From NCBI RefSeq assembly GCF_003416885.1, contig NZ_QVPD01000007.1, positions 75,039 through 139,038 of the forward strand: 64,000 nucleotides of DNA. The letters are read 5' to 3'. Shown one piece after another: positions 38,064-48,236 of the stretch. The position numbers and the translations under genes are program-made. The stretch comes from Cognatiluteimonas weifangensis. Its GTDB lineage: Bacteria > Pseudomonadota > Gammaproteobacteria > Xanthomonadales > Xanthomonadaceae. The notes under the pieces are model-generated. The model worked only from the letters and a program-made list of their open reading frames with translations. It was not told where the DNA came from and did not search any database. Within the stretch, counting starts at the first letter, position 1, and the number at the start of each line of letters is the position of its first letter.

Positions 38064-38161
38064 CAGGCCAGGCCCGGCCTGCGCCCCAACTTGCACGCAG
38101 GGCATCGTCAGGAGGATGCAGCACCCAGCCCGCCAGTCGGCGGCTCCGTCCGAAGCCGATC
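38064..38161 (+). repeat. ~100-bp direct repeat, copy 2
   Basis: Second unit of the pair, with a period of about 127 bp from copy 1. Its inner palindrome is changed to CAGGCC-AGGCCC-GGCCTG, which keeps the pairing. Compensating change suggests that the hairpin shape matters. Confidence 0.8.
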
Positions 38162-38241
38162 ACCGCAGCCGGAAGAGAAACAAACCCCCGCGCGGATTTG
38201 CTGGACTCGGTTCTCGCGGCCGACCCAGCGGCTCGCGCGCC

Positions 38242-38787
38242 TTAGCGCACCGGCACGCTCCCCGGCGGGAAGCCGGCGAACATCTTGCCGATGGCCAGGT
38301 CGATGTGCTCGTTGACCTTCTGTGGCGAGCTGGGGATGGTGCCTTCGGCACTGCCGCTCCAGATCGCCTGCTTGCTGCGGGTGTCGAACATGTCCAGCAC
38401 CAGGGTGCCGACGGTGTAGCTGCGCACGCGCGCGTGCCGGTAACCGGCGCTCATGCCCCAGTAGCGATCCCAGCCCCAGCCGCCCCACATCGGACCGTCG
38501 TAGAAACTGTCGATGGTGTACTCGCGGTGGCTGGCGACGTTTGCGGCCAGGGCAACGTCGGCCGTCTCGGCGGACGCCAGGCGCCAACCCTTGGCCTGCA
38601 GCTGCGCGTCGATGCCGGCGACGATGCGCTGGTTGATCAGCGGCGGCGCGTTTTCGGGTTTCTGCCGCCAGTAGTAGGTCTGGTACTGGCTGAAATTCAC
38701 GCCCGGGTCGTGGTCGGTGTAGACGGCCGGAGTGGCGCAGGCGGCGACGGTCAGCGCGAGCGCGGCGAGGAAGGCGAGGCGGGCCAT
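38242..38787 (-). CDS. DUF4136 family lipoprotein
   Basis: A 181-residue predicted lipoprotein with lipobox ALTVAAC (cysteine about residue 17). The remainder fits DUF4136: VNFSQYQTYYWRQ after the lipobox, PLINQRIVAGIDAQLQAKGW, DVALAANVASHREY and GTLVLDMFDTRSKQAIWSGSA. These small proteins lie in the periplasm or outer membrane; the function is unknown. The ATG at 38787 is chosen because it places the lipobox properly; the frame is open much further upstream. Confidence 0.85.
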   Translation of the reverse strand: MARLAFLAALALTVAACATPAVYTDHDPGVNFSQYQTYYWRQKPENAPPLINQRIVAGIDAQLQAKGWRLASAETADVALAANVASHREYTIDSFYDGPMWGGWGWDRYWGMSAGYRHARVRSYTVGTLVLDMFDTRSKQAIWSGSAEGTIPSSPQKVNEHIDLAIGKMFAGFPPGSVPVR

Positions 38788-38870
38788 GATGGGCTCCGGA
38801 GCGGTGACGGACGGGCATAAGGTCCACCGGCCGGAGTTGCGGGCCCGTGAACGGGCGCCGGCCGGATGCG

Positions 38871-39404
38871 TCAGCGCAGCGGTGCGGCCAGCACCAGGCG
38901 GTCGACCGGGTAGCCGCGGGCGCGGGCGTCGGCCTCGAGCCGCTCGAACAGCGCCCGGTCCATGGCCGGCGCGCGCGACAGCACCCACAACGACTTGCGG
39001 CTGGGGCCGCCGACCACGGCCCACTGGTAGCCGGGGTCCAGGTCCAGCACCCAGTAGTCGCCCCACACCGCCGGCAGCCACGTCAGCCAACGCGGGGCGA
39101 AGCGCACCTGCAACGCTCCGGGCTGGCCCGCCACCGTGCGGGCGACGCCGGTGACGGCGCTGATGCGGCCGTCGTTGCGGCGGCAGGCGTTGCGCACCTG
39201 CAAGGTGCCGTCGGGCTGCGGGGTGTAGGTGGCGGTGATGGTGTCCACGCACTGGCGCTGGAAATACTGCGGCAGGTGCGCGATCTCGTACCAGTGGCCG
39301 CTGTAGCGCTGCAGGTCGAGACGGGCGACCGGCCGGTTGGGCAGGTGCGGCGCGGCGGCGCCGTTGCCGGCAGCGATGGCGAGGCTGAGCAGGGCGACAA
39401 GCAT
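38871..39404 (-). CDS. lipocalin family protein (Blc-like)
   Basis: A 177-residue lipocalin with a non-lipidated signal peptide ending GAAA. The family signature YSGHWYEIAHLPQYFQRQC (GxW motif) begins the barrel, followed by YTPQPDGTLQVRNACRR and the second conserved turn YQWAVVGGPSRKSLWVLSR. Bacterial lipocalins bind fatty acids or lysophospholipids at the outer membrane. Unlike E. coli Blc it has no lipobox cysteine, so it is probably periplasmic or secreted. Confidence 0.9.
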   Translation of the reverse strand: MLVALLSLAIAAGNGAAAPHLPNRPVARLDLQRYSGHWYEIAHLPQYFQRQCVDTITATYTPQPDGTLQVRNACRRNDGRISAVTGVARTVAGQPGALQVRFAPRWLTWLPAVWGDYWVLDLDPGYQWAVVGGPSRKSLWVLSRAPAMDRALFERLEADARARGYPVDRLVLAAPLR

Positions 39405-39702
39405 GACAGCGATCCCTCCGCGGGCGGGAGGCCGGCCATGCTACGGCAAGCCGGATCGGGGCCGGATGAGGGCCGTCGCCGGTAGCGACGCCGGCCACGG
39501 TGCGCCGCCGATGCCGTTGGCCGCCCTCTTCCGCCCTCCCGGTGGCGGCGACGCCGGCAAGGGTACGCCGAGGCCCTGGGTCACCCCGGACGCCTCGGCA
39601 TGCTGGCTGCGCAAGCCGGGCATCGACACCGCGCAGGCGGACGTGAGTGGCTGCCGGCGCAACGCGGACTGGGGTTGCAGCCGCAGCCGCCCGAAGGCCG
39701 CC
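39405..39702. other. intergenic region, nothing recognised
   Basis: About 300 bp between purA and the lipocalin gene. It is GC-rich with a repeated GCGACGCCGGC word (39486 and 39547) but no gene, RNA or clear terminator. Confidence 0.35.
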
Positions 39703-41149
<1,447 letters not shown>

Positions 41150-41304
41150 TATCCGGGTTTTTGGCAGGCGGGGCCAGTCGCAGCCCCGCTCGCCAGCCGG
41201 CATGGGCTGGCCTTCCGTCTCCCCACGCCGCGGGGCGAGGGGTCAAAAGAGCGGATCATGGGGCGCGGGAGGGTGGCGCACGAACCGGGATTTTCCGGTG
41301 CGGG

Positions 41305-41493
41305 CTAGACGCCGCGGACGAAATACAGCGCCAGCAAGCCGGCAATCACGACGAGACCGCCGATGGCGCGGACGTGGCGGTTGGGCAGCGCATGCAGCTG
41401 CTCGGCGGCGCGCTTCCAGGCGCCGGGCGCGGCGAACAGGAACAGGCCTTCCAGCACCGCCACCAGGCACAGCGCGGCCCACAGCTCGCTCAT
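41305..41493 (-). CDS. DUF2065 family small membrane protein (YjeT-like)
   Basis: A 62-residue protein with two hydrophobic segments, ELWAALCLVAVLEGLFLFAAPG and IGGLVVIAGLLALYFVR (written here across each helix), and a short basic link between them. This is the DUF2065/YjeT pattern; in E. coli the homologue lies directly after hflC, as here, before purA. Function unknown. Start at 41493, 16 bp after hflC. Confidence 0.88.
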   Translation of the reverse strand: MSELWAALCLVAVLEGLFLFAAPGAWKRAAEQLHALPNRHVRAIGGLVVIAGLLALYFVRGV

Positions 41494-41509
41494 CGCCGGC
41501 GCCGCGCGG

Positions 41510-42373
41510 TCAACGGTCGCTGCGCAGGTATTGCAGGAACGGATCGTTGCGCTCCAGCACCAGCACCGCATTGCCGTCGGCGAAGGACTTGCGGTAGGCC
41601 TCCAGACTGCGGTGGAAGGCGTAGAACGCCGGATCGCGTTCGTAGGCGTTGGCGTAGATGCGCGCGGCCTCGGCGTCGCCTTCGCCGCGCAGCTTCTGCG
41701 CGTCGCGCTCGGCCTCGGCGACGATCACCGCCTGCTGGCGGTCGGCCTCGGAGCGGATCTTCTGCGATTCCTCGTCGCCTTCGGCGCGCAGCTTGCTGGC
41801 GACCTGCTGGCGCTGGGCGCTCATGCGCCGGTACACGTCGCGGATCACGTCGCCGCCCTCCGGCAGGTCGATGCGCTTGATCCGCAGGTCCTGGATGGTG
41901 ATGCCGAGCGTGGCGGCGCCGCGGTTGATCGATGCCAGCTGCGCGTCGACGATCGCCGCACGGTCGCCGGAAACCGCCTGCTTGAGGGTGCGCGAGTTGA
42001 TCTCGTTGCGCAGCGAGTCCTTGATGATCGGCGCCAGGCGCTGCACCGCGATCGACTCGTCGCCGCCGGTGGCGCGGTAGAACGCGCGCACGTCGCTGAT
42101 GTAGCCGATGGCGAAGAAGTCGACGCTGACGTCCTTCTTTTCCGAGGTCAGGTAGCGCTCGGGTTCGGCGTCGAGCACCTGCAGGCGGCGGTCGAAGATC
42201 CGCGCGCTTTCCACCAGCGGGATCTTGAAGTGCAGGCCGGGGCCGACGTCGGTGCGCGCCACCCGGCCCAGGTTGAGGACGATGGCGGTGTGGCCTTCGT
42301 TGACCACGTACACCGAGCCCAGCAGCGCCAGCAACGCGGCGGCGGCGATCGGGATCCAGACGGAGAACTTCAT
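41510..42373 (-). CDS. hflC: HflC, modulator of FtsH protease
   Basis: Band-7/SPFH protein of 287 residues with one N-terminal membrane anchor (IPIAAAALLALLGSVYVV). The SPFH domain starts EGHTAIVLNLGRV. HflC and HflK form a large periplasm-facing cage that encloses FtsH and limits its access to membrane substrates. The ATG overlaps the hflK stop by 4 bp (ATGA). FtsH itself is encoded 12 kb away in this window. Confidence 0.96.
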   Translation of the reverse strand: MKFSVWIPIAAAALLALLGSVYVVNEGHTAIVLNLGRVARTDVGPGLHFKIPLVESARIFDRRLQVLDAEPERYLTSEKKDVSVDFFAIGYISDVRAFYRATGGDESIAVQRLAPIIKDSLRNEINSRTLKQAVSGDRAAIVDAQLASINRGAATLGITIQDLRIKRIDLPEGGDVIRDVYRRMSAQRQQVASKLRAEGDEESQKIRSEADRQQAVIVAEAERDAQKLRGEGDAEAARIYANAYERDPAFYAFHRSLEAYRKSFADGNAVLVLERNDPFLQYLRSDR

Positions 42374-43464
42374 CGCGTGGCCTCCTCGCGGCCGGCAGGT
42401 CGCGGGCTGCGGCCCGGGCGCGTGCCGCCGTTGCCGGCGGCGTCCACGGCCGGGGCGACCATGTCCGGGGTCAGCAGCGGCGCGGTGGCGGCGCTGGCGG
42501 CGCCGCCGGGGCCGGCCATCGGCACGTAGATCAGCTGGCGGCCGTCGCCGCCGACCACCTTGCGGTTGTCGGCCAGCACCTGCTGCACGGTCTCCAGCCA
42601 CAGGCGTTTGCGGGTGACTTCCGGCGCCGCCCGGTACTGCTCCAGCAGCAGCGAGAAGCGTTCGCTGTCGCCGGTGGCGCGCGCGATCGTGGCGGCCTTG
42701 TAGCCTTCGGCCACGGTGCGCACGCGCGCGGCCTGGCCGCGGGCTTCCGGCACGATCTTGGCGGCGTAGGCCTGCGCCTCGCTGGTCAGGCGGTCCTTGT
42801 CCTGCTGCGCGCTGTTGACGTCGTCGAAGGCCGGCTTGACCTCTTCGGGCGGGCGCGCGTTGGGCAGGTTGAGCTCGGTCACCGCCAGCCCGGTGTCGTA
42901 GGCCTTGAGCGCCGCTTCCAGCCGCTGCTTGGCCGACACCGACAGCGCCGCGCGCGCGCTGAGCACGGTATCCAGGTCGGAGCGGCCCACCTGCTCGCGC
43001 ACCGCGCTCAGGGTGGCCTGCTGCAGTACCTGGTCGGCATCGCGGGTGCCGAACAGGTACAGCTGCGGATCGGCGACGCGGTACTGCACGTTGACCTCGA
43101 CGCTGACGATGTTCTCGTCGCTGGTCAGCACCGGCACGGTGTCGCTGAAGGTCTTGATGGTGGTGGCGTTGACCTTGAACACGCGTTCCACCGGCCACGG
43201 CCACTTGAAGTGCGGGCCGGGCTGCATCACCCGCGCCAGCTGGCCGAAGCGCAGCACCACGCCGCGCTGCTGCTCGGCCACCAGCACGAAGCAGTTGAAC
43301 GCCAGCCACAGCACCGCCAGGATCGCGATCCAGCGGCCGGCGCCGCCGGCACCGCCGCCGGACAGGCCGCGCAACGGCTCGAGCAGCCGGTCGAAGGGCG
43401 TGCCGCCGCGCCGACGCGGATTGCGGCCGTCCTTGCCGGACCCGCCGGGGATGTTCCAGGCCAT
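42370..43464 (-). CDS. hflK: HflK, modulator of FtsH protease
   Basis: Partner of HflC, 364 residues. A Gly/Arg-rich N-terminal cytoplasmic tail (MAWNIPGGSGKDGRNPRRRG) precedes a membrane helix (IAILAVLWLAFNCFVLV) and the SPFH domain (EQQRGVVLRFGQLARVMQPG). Near the end the coiled coil is rich in Ala/Glu/Arg. The N-terminal Gly-rich start is typical of HflK. GGAG 7 bp before the ATG. Confidence 0.96.
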   Translation of the reverse strand: MAWNIPGGSGKDGRNPRRRGGTPFDRLLEPLRGLSGGGAGGAGRWIAILAVLWLAFNCFVLVAEQQRGVVLRFGQLARVMQPGPHFKWPWPVERVFKVNATTIKTFSDTVPVLTSDENIVSVEVNVQYRVADPQLYLFGTRDADQVLQQATLSAVREQVGRSDLDTVLSARAALSVSAKQRLEAALKAYDTGLAVTELNLPNARPPEEVKPAFDDVNSAQQDKDRLTSEAQAYAAKIVPEARGQAARVRTVAEGYKAATIARATGDSERFSLLLEQYRAAPEVTRKRLWLETVQQVLADNRKVVGGDGRQLIYVPMAGPGGAASAATAPLLTPDMVAPAVDAAGNGGTRPGRSPRPAGREEATR

Positions 43465-43518
43465 GCCTGCTCCAAAAGGGAATGCGACGTCGGGCCGGGG
43501 GCCCGCGTTCGGGGGATT

Positions 43519-44865
43519 CTAGGGGGGGCTACCGCCGGTCTCAAGCAACAGCGCCTGCAGCGGTGCACCGTAGGCATGCGTGGCGATGCGCACGGCGTCG
43601 GCCCGCGCCAGGTCCAGGCGCAGGCGCCAGCCGTGCTCGTCGTGGGATTCGGCGCGCACCGCGCCGAGTTCGTGCAGGTGCGCGCGCAGGCGACCGGCGT
43701 CGGGCGGCAGGCGCAGCTCGGCATGGATTCGGCGCAGCCCCAGGCGCTGGCCCAGCGCGGCGCGCAGCAAATCCAGGCCGAGGCCCTCGCGCGCGGAGAT
43801 CCAGACCCGTTCGCGCGCCTCGCCGGGGCGATCGTGGCGCGGCTGCATGCTGGCCGCCGCCGCGGCATCCGCATCGTCCTGCGCCGCCGCGCGCACCGCG
43901 ATCCGGTCGATCTTGTTGTAGACCAGCAGCTGCGGGATGTCGCCGACGCCGATCTCCGCCAGCACCGCATCGACCTGGGCGATGCGCTCCTCGCGCGCCG
44001 GATCGGCGGCATCGACCACGTGCAGCAGCAGGTCGGCCTCGCGCGCCTCCGACAGGGTCGAGCGGAACGCAGCCACCAGCTCGTGCGGCAGGTCGCGGAC
44101 GAAGCCGACGGTATCGGCCAGCACCGCGTTGCCGCCGGGCAGCGCGATCCGGCGCACGGTCGGATCGAGGGTGGCGAACAGCTGGTCGGCGGCGTAGGCG
44201 TCGGCGCCGCTCAGCGCGTTGAACAGGGTCGACTTGCCGGCGTTGGTATAGCCGACCAGGGCCACCCGCGGCAGTTCGCTGCGCACCCGCGCGCGGCGCA
44301 TCTGCGCGTGCTGCACCTCGACCTTGTCCAGCCGCTTCTGCAGCTGCTCCACGCGCTTCTGCAGCAGCCGCCGGTCGGTTTCCAGCTGGGTTTCACCGGG
44401 GCCGCGCAAGCCAATCGAACCGCCGCGCTGGCGCTCCAGGTGGGTCCAGCCACGGACCAGGCGGGTGGCGATGTGCTTGAGCTGCGCCAGTTCGACCTGC
44501 AGCTTGCCCTCGGCGCTGCGCGCGCGCTGCGAAAAGATGTCCAGGATCAGGCCGGTGCGGTCGACCACGCGCCGTTGCAGCGCGCGTTCCAGGTTGCGTT
44601 CCTGCACCGGGCTGAGCGGGTGGTTGACCAGCACCAGGTCGGCGCCGGTCGCCTCGCAGGCGGCCTTGACTTCCTCGAGCTTGCCGCTGCCGATCAGGGT
44701 CGCGGGATTGGGCCGGTCGATGCGCGCGTTGATCAGCGCGGCGACGCCGGCGCCGGCCGAACGCGCCAGGTCGGCGAATTCCTCCAGCAGGCCCTCGTCC
44801 GGCGGACCGCCGGCATGCGGCTGGATCAGCAGCGCGGTTTCGCCCTTGCGGGAACGTTCGAACAA
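43519..44865 (-). CDS. hflX: ribosome-associated GTPase HflX
   Basis: OBG-HflX class GTPase of 448 residues that splits stalled or hibernating ribosomes under stress. The N-terminal HflX domain has GSGKLEEVKAACEATGADLV and NHPLSPVQERNLERAL; then the coiled linker and GETQLETDRRLL. G1 is VGYTNAGKSTLFNAL, G3 DTVGFVRDLP, and G4 NKIDR. It follows hfq in the usual hfq-hflX-hflK-hflC order. Confidence 0.96.
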   Translation of the reverse strand: MFERSRKGETALLIQPHAGGPPDEGLLEEFADLARSAGAGVAALINARIDRPNPATLIGSGKLEEVKAACEATGADLVLVNHPLSPVQERNLERALQRRVVDRTGLILDIFSQRARSAEGKLQVELAQLKHIATRLVRGWTHLERQRGGSIGLRGPGETQLETDRRLLQKRVEQLQKRLDKVEVQHAQMRRARVRSELPRVALVGYTNAGKSTLFNALSGADAYAADQLFATLDPTVRRIALPGGNAVLADTVGFVRDLPHELVAAFRSTLSEAREADLLLHVVDAADPAREERIAQVDAVLAEIGVGDIPQLLVYNKIDRIAVRAAAQDDADAAAAASMQPRHDRPGEARERVWISAREGLGLDLLRAALGQRLGLRRIHAELRLPPDAGRLRAHLHELGAVRAESHDEHGWRLRLDLARADAVRIATHAYGAPLQALLLETGGSPP

Positions 44866-45143
44866 GGGCGGGAGTCTCCGGAGGAAGGGACGGCGAGGGA
44901 CCCTGTCGAGATGCGGCAGGATCGGACGAAATCAAGGCCCGGAACCGGACACGCCGGGGGGGCGTGGGTCGGACGGCAGCGGGCTCCGGGGCTGGCCGGA
45001 GCGTGGCTTGCGCGTGCGGCGCGGCCGCAGGCCCAGCGCTGCGGCGCCCGACGTCGCCGGACTGCGCGGCCGGGCGGCGCCTGCCCTCCCGGGACGCGGC
45101 CCGGCTCTGGCGCCCGCGCGCCAGCCAGGGCCGGAAGCGACGG

Positions 45144-45431
45144 CTATTCGGCGCCGCCGGCTCCAGCGTCGTTGTCGCCCTCGTCGGCATCGCCGCCGGC
45201 GGCCGTCGGGCCGGGCGTCCCCACGCGCACGTTGCGCGCCGGCACCACGGTGGAGATCGCGTGCTTGTAGACCATCTGGCTGACGGTATTGCGCAACAGC
45301 ACCACGAACTGGTCGAAGGATTCGATCGTGCCCTGCAGCTTGATGCCGTTGACCAGGTAGATCGACACCGGCACGCGCTCGCGCCGCAGCGCGTTCAGGA
45401 ACGGATCCTGCAAGGTTTGCCCCTTGGACAT
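45144..45431 (-). CDS. hfq: RNA chaperone Hfq
   Basis: Sm-like hexameric RNA chaperone of 95 residues that pairs small RNAs with mRNAs. Sm1 is [18 protein letters not shown] and Sm2 is [10 protein letters not shown]. It begins [12 protein letters not shown]; the ATG at 45431 is chosen as the universal Hfq start. The C-terminal tail (about 72-95) is acidic and Gly/Asp-rich ([13 protein letters not shown]), as in many Hfq proteins. It lies between miaA and hflX. Confidence 0.97.
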   Translation of the reverse strand: MSKGQTLQDPFLNALRRERVPVSIYLVNGIKLQGTIESFDQFVVLLRNTVSQMVYKHAISTVVPARNVRVGTPGPTAAGGDADEGDNDAGAGGAE

Positions 45432-45713
45432 GTGTTTCCCCAGCTTTGCGCTTGCTTCTGATTTGTTGTTGTACCGGACCGGCAGGCCGGCCCGCATCCC
45501 CCGACCCACTCCCCGTGGCGGCGACGGCCCGATGGTACCGCAAGCCCGGCAGCGCGGGTGCGAATCGCGTCGCGTTCAGGAAGCGCGGCGCACCGCGCCG
45601 GCGGGCGCGACGGAACGCGGCAGCGCCGCACCACGGCCTTTCTTGCAGCCCCCCCGGCCGCACGCGCTCCCCGAGCGATGGCAGGCGTGCAGCCGCCGTG
45701 GCGCGCGCCACGC

Positions 45714-46682
45714 TTACGGCAGCGGCGCACGGTCGCCGAGAAACATCGCCAGCGCCTGCTCGAGCTCCGCGCGCTGGCGGGCCGGATCGAACCAGCGCGC
45801 GCCGAGTTCGCCGCGCAGCCAGGTGAGCTGGCGCTTGCCGAGCTGGCGGGTGGCGAAAATCGCGCGGGCACGGAATTCGTCCGCACTGGTGGCACCGTCC
45901 AGGTGTTCCCATGCCTGCCGGTAACCGACCGCGCGCAGCGCCGGCAACTGCAGCGGCGCCGGATGCGCCCGCAGTTGCGGCAGCGCGCGCAGCGCGCGGA
46001 CCTCGTCGAGGAAGCCCTGCACCAGCATCGCGTCGAAGCGCTGCGCGATGCGGGCATGCAATTCGGCGCGCGTGGACGGCGCCAGCACCAGCGGCAGCAC
46101 GCGCAGCGGCAGGCGCGCAGGCGCGGCCCCGCGTTGCCAATCGCTGATCGGGCGGCCGGACAGGCGATACACCTCCAGGGCGCGCTGGATGCGTTGCGCG
46201 TCGGTGGCGTGGATGCGTGTCGCGGCCGCCGGATCGATCCGCGCGAGCTCGGCATGCAGCGCCGCCCAGCCGCGCGCCTCGGCCTCGTGCGCGAGCTGCG
46301 CGCGCAGCGCCGGGTCCGCACCCGGCATCGGCGCCAGCCCGTGCAGCAGCGCGCGGAAATACAGCCCGGTGCCGCCGGCCAGGATCGGCAACCGCCCGCG
46401 CGCGAGGATCGCGTCGATCGCCGCGCGGGCATCGTGCGCGAATTCGGCCGCCGAGTACGACTGCCACGGATCGCGCAGGTCGATCAGGTGGTGCGGCACG
46501 CGCGCGCGTTCGACGCGCGTGGGCTTGGCCGCGCCGATGTCCAGCCCGCGGTACACCAACGCCGAATCCACGCTGACGATCTCGCCGCCCAGCCGCTGCG
46601 CCCACTCCAAGGCCAGCGCGCTCTTGCCCGAGGCGGTTGGCCCGAGGAGCGCGATGCCGCGCGGACGGCGGTCGGCCGGCAT
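45714..46682 (-). CDS. miaA: tRNA dimethylallyltransferase MiaA
   Basis: Enzyme of 322 residues that adds the dimethylallyl group to A37 of tRNAs reading UNN codons. The P-loop [17 protein letters not shown] (about 12-28) and the following [19 protein letters not shown] (DMAPP/tRNA binding) are clear. The ATG at 46682 overlaps the putP stop (ATGA). Downstream is hfq, the conserved miaA-hfq order; the 280-bp gap between them could hold an hfq promoter. Confidence 0.96.
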   Translation of the reverse strand: MPADRRPRGIALLGPTASGKSALALEWAQRLGGEIVSVDSALVYRGLDIGAAKPTRVERARVPHHLIDLRDPWQSYSAAEFAHDARAAIDAILARGRLPILAGGTGLYFRALLHGLAPMPGADPALRAQLAHEAEARGWAALHAELARIDPAAATRIHATDAQRIQRALEVYRLSGRPISDWQRGAAPARLPLRVLPLVLAPSTRAELHARIAQRFDAMLVQGFLDEVRALRALPQLRAHPAPLQLPALRAVGYRQAWEHLDGATSADEFRARAIFATRQLGKRQLTWLRGELGARWFDPARQRAELEQALAMFLGDRAPLP

Positions 46683-48172
46683 CAGTAGCCGGTGGTCTCG
46701 AGTTCCGCCCGCACCGCGTCGTGGATGGCCACGACCCGGGCCGCGGGCGCCGCACTCAGGCGGCTGGCCAGCACGATCGCGATGCTGGCGGCGATCACGC
46801 CCGGCACCATTTCGTACAGTGCGCTGCCGGAGTACTGTTTCCACGCGATCACCGTCGCCGCGCCGACCAGGATGCCGGCCAGCGCGCCCCAGCCGTTCAT
46901 GCGCCGCCAGAACAGCGAGAACAGCACCACCGGCCCGAACGCCGCGCCGAAGCCGGCCCAGGCATAGGCGACCAGCCCGAGCACGCGGCTGTCCGGGTCG
47001 CGCGCGATCCAGATCGCCAGCAGCGCCACCGCCAACACCATCGCGCGGCCGAACCACACCAGTTCGCGTTCGCCGGCGTGCGGGCGGACGAAGCCGTGGT
47101 AGAAGTCCTCGGCCAGCGCGCTGGAGCACACCAGCAACTGCGCCGACAAGGTGCTCATCACCGCCGCCAGGATCGCCGACAGCAGGATGCCGGCGATCCA
47201 CGGATTGAACAGCAGCTCGGCCAGCACGATGAACACCCGCTCCGGATTGGCCTGCACCGGGCCCGCATGCTGCGGATGCGCGGCGAACCAGGCGATGCCG
47301 AAGAAGCCGACCAGCATCGCCCCCAGCAGGCAGGCGATCATCCAGGTCATGCCGATGCGACGGGCCAGCGGAATGGTCGCGAGCGACTCGGCGGCCATGA
47401 ACCGCGCCAGGATATGCGGCTGACCGAAGTAGCCCAGGCCCCAGGCCGCCGCCGAGACCACCGCGATCCCGCCGCCGGCGCCGATCCACTGCAAGCGCGT
47501 CGGATCCGTCGCGTGGATCAGCTCCAGGCCGGCGCCGATGCCGCCGACCTGCATCAGCACCAGCACCGGCACCAGCAGCAGGGCGAAGATCATCAGCGTG
47601 GCCTGGATGGTGTCGGTCCAGCTCACCGCGAGGAAGCCGCCGAGCATCGTGTACAGGATCGTGACCGCCGCGCCCCACCACATCGCCTGCGCGTACGGCA
47701 GACCGAACACGCTTTCGAACAGGCGCGCGCCGGCGACGATGCCGCTGGCGGCGTAGATCGCGAAGAACACCAGGATCACCAGCGCCGACAGCAGCCGCAG
47801 CAGCCTGCCTGCCTCGGAAAAGCGCGAGGTGAAGTAGTCCGGCAAGGTCAGTGCGTTGTCGCAGCGCTCGGTGTACACGCGCAACGGCCCGGCGACGAAC
47901 CTCCAGTTGCACCAGGCGCCGATCACCAGGCCGACGGCGATCCACGCTTCCGAGAGGCCGGTCAGGTACAGCGCGCCCGGCAGTCCCATCAGCAGCCAGC
48001 CGCTCATGTCCGAAGCGCCGGCCGCCATCGCGGTGACGTAGCCGTTGAGCGAACGGCCGCCGAGCATGTAATCGTCGAAATCGCGGGTGGAGCGCCACGC
48101 GGCGAAGCCGATGCCGACCATCAGCAGCAGATAGGCGGCAAAGGTGACGAGCAGCGGCGTGCTGGCGGTCAT
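46682..48172 (-). CDS. putP: sodium/proline symporter PutP
   Basis: Na+/solute symporter (SSS family) of 496 residues with about 13 membrane helices. The Na+-binding and substrate regions are typical of Put[42 protein letters not shown], and the [20 protein letters not shown] segment near helix 10-11. It takes up proline. Its stop overlaps the miaA start; an SSS transporter fused in a transcript with miaA is unusual in model gammaproteobacteria. Confidence 0.94.
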   Translation of the reverse strand: MTASTPLLVTFAAYLLLMVGIGFAAWRSTRDFDDYMLGGRSLNGYVTAMAAGASDMSGWLLMGLPGALYLTGLSEAWIAVGLVIGAWCNWRFVAGPLRVYTERCDNALTLPDYFTSRFSEAGRLLRLLSALVILVFFAIYAASGIVAGARLFESVFGLPYAQAMWWGAAVTILYTMLGGFLAVSWTDTIQATLMIFALLLVPVLVLMQVGGIGAGLELIHATDPTRLQWIGAGGGIAVVSAAAWGLGYFGQPHILARFMAAESLATIPLARRIGMTWMIACLLGAMLVGFFGIAWFAAHPQHAGPVQANPERVFIVLAELLFNPWIAGILLSAILAAVMSTLSAQLLVCSSALAEDFYHGFVRPHAGERELVWFGRAMVLAVALLAIWIARDPDSRVLGLVAYAWAGFGAAFGPVVLFSLFWRRMNGWGALAGILVGAATVIAWKQYSGSALYEMVPGVIAASIAIVLASRLSAAPAARVVAIHDAVRAELETTGY

Positions 48173-48236
48173 GCGTGGTCTCCCCGAGGGAGGCCATTGT
48201 AGACGGCCGGGGCCTGGGCCCCGGCCGTCCGCCGGA

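Noticed and set aside
44866..45143. Hidden gene between hflX and hfq
   Set aside because: About 280 bp, very GC-rich, but no start with a ribosome site and no motif on either strand.
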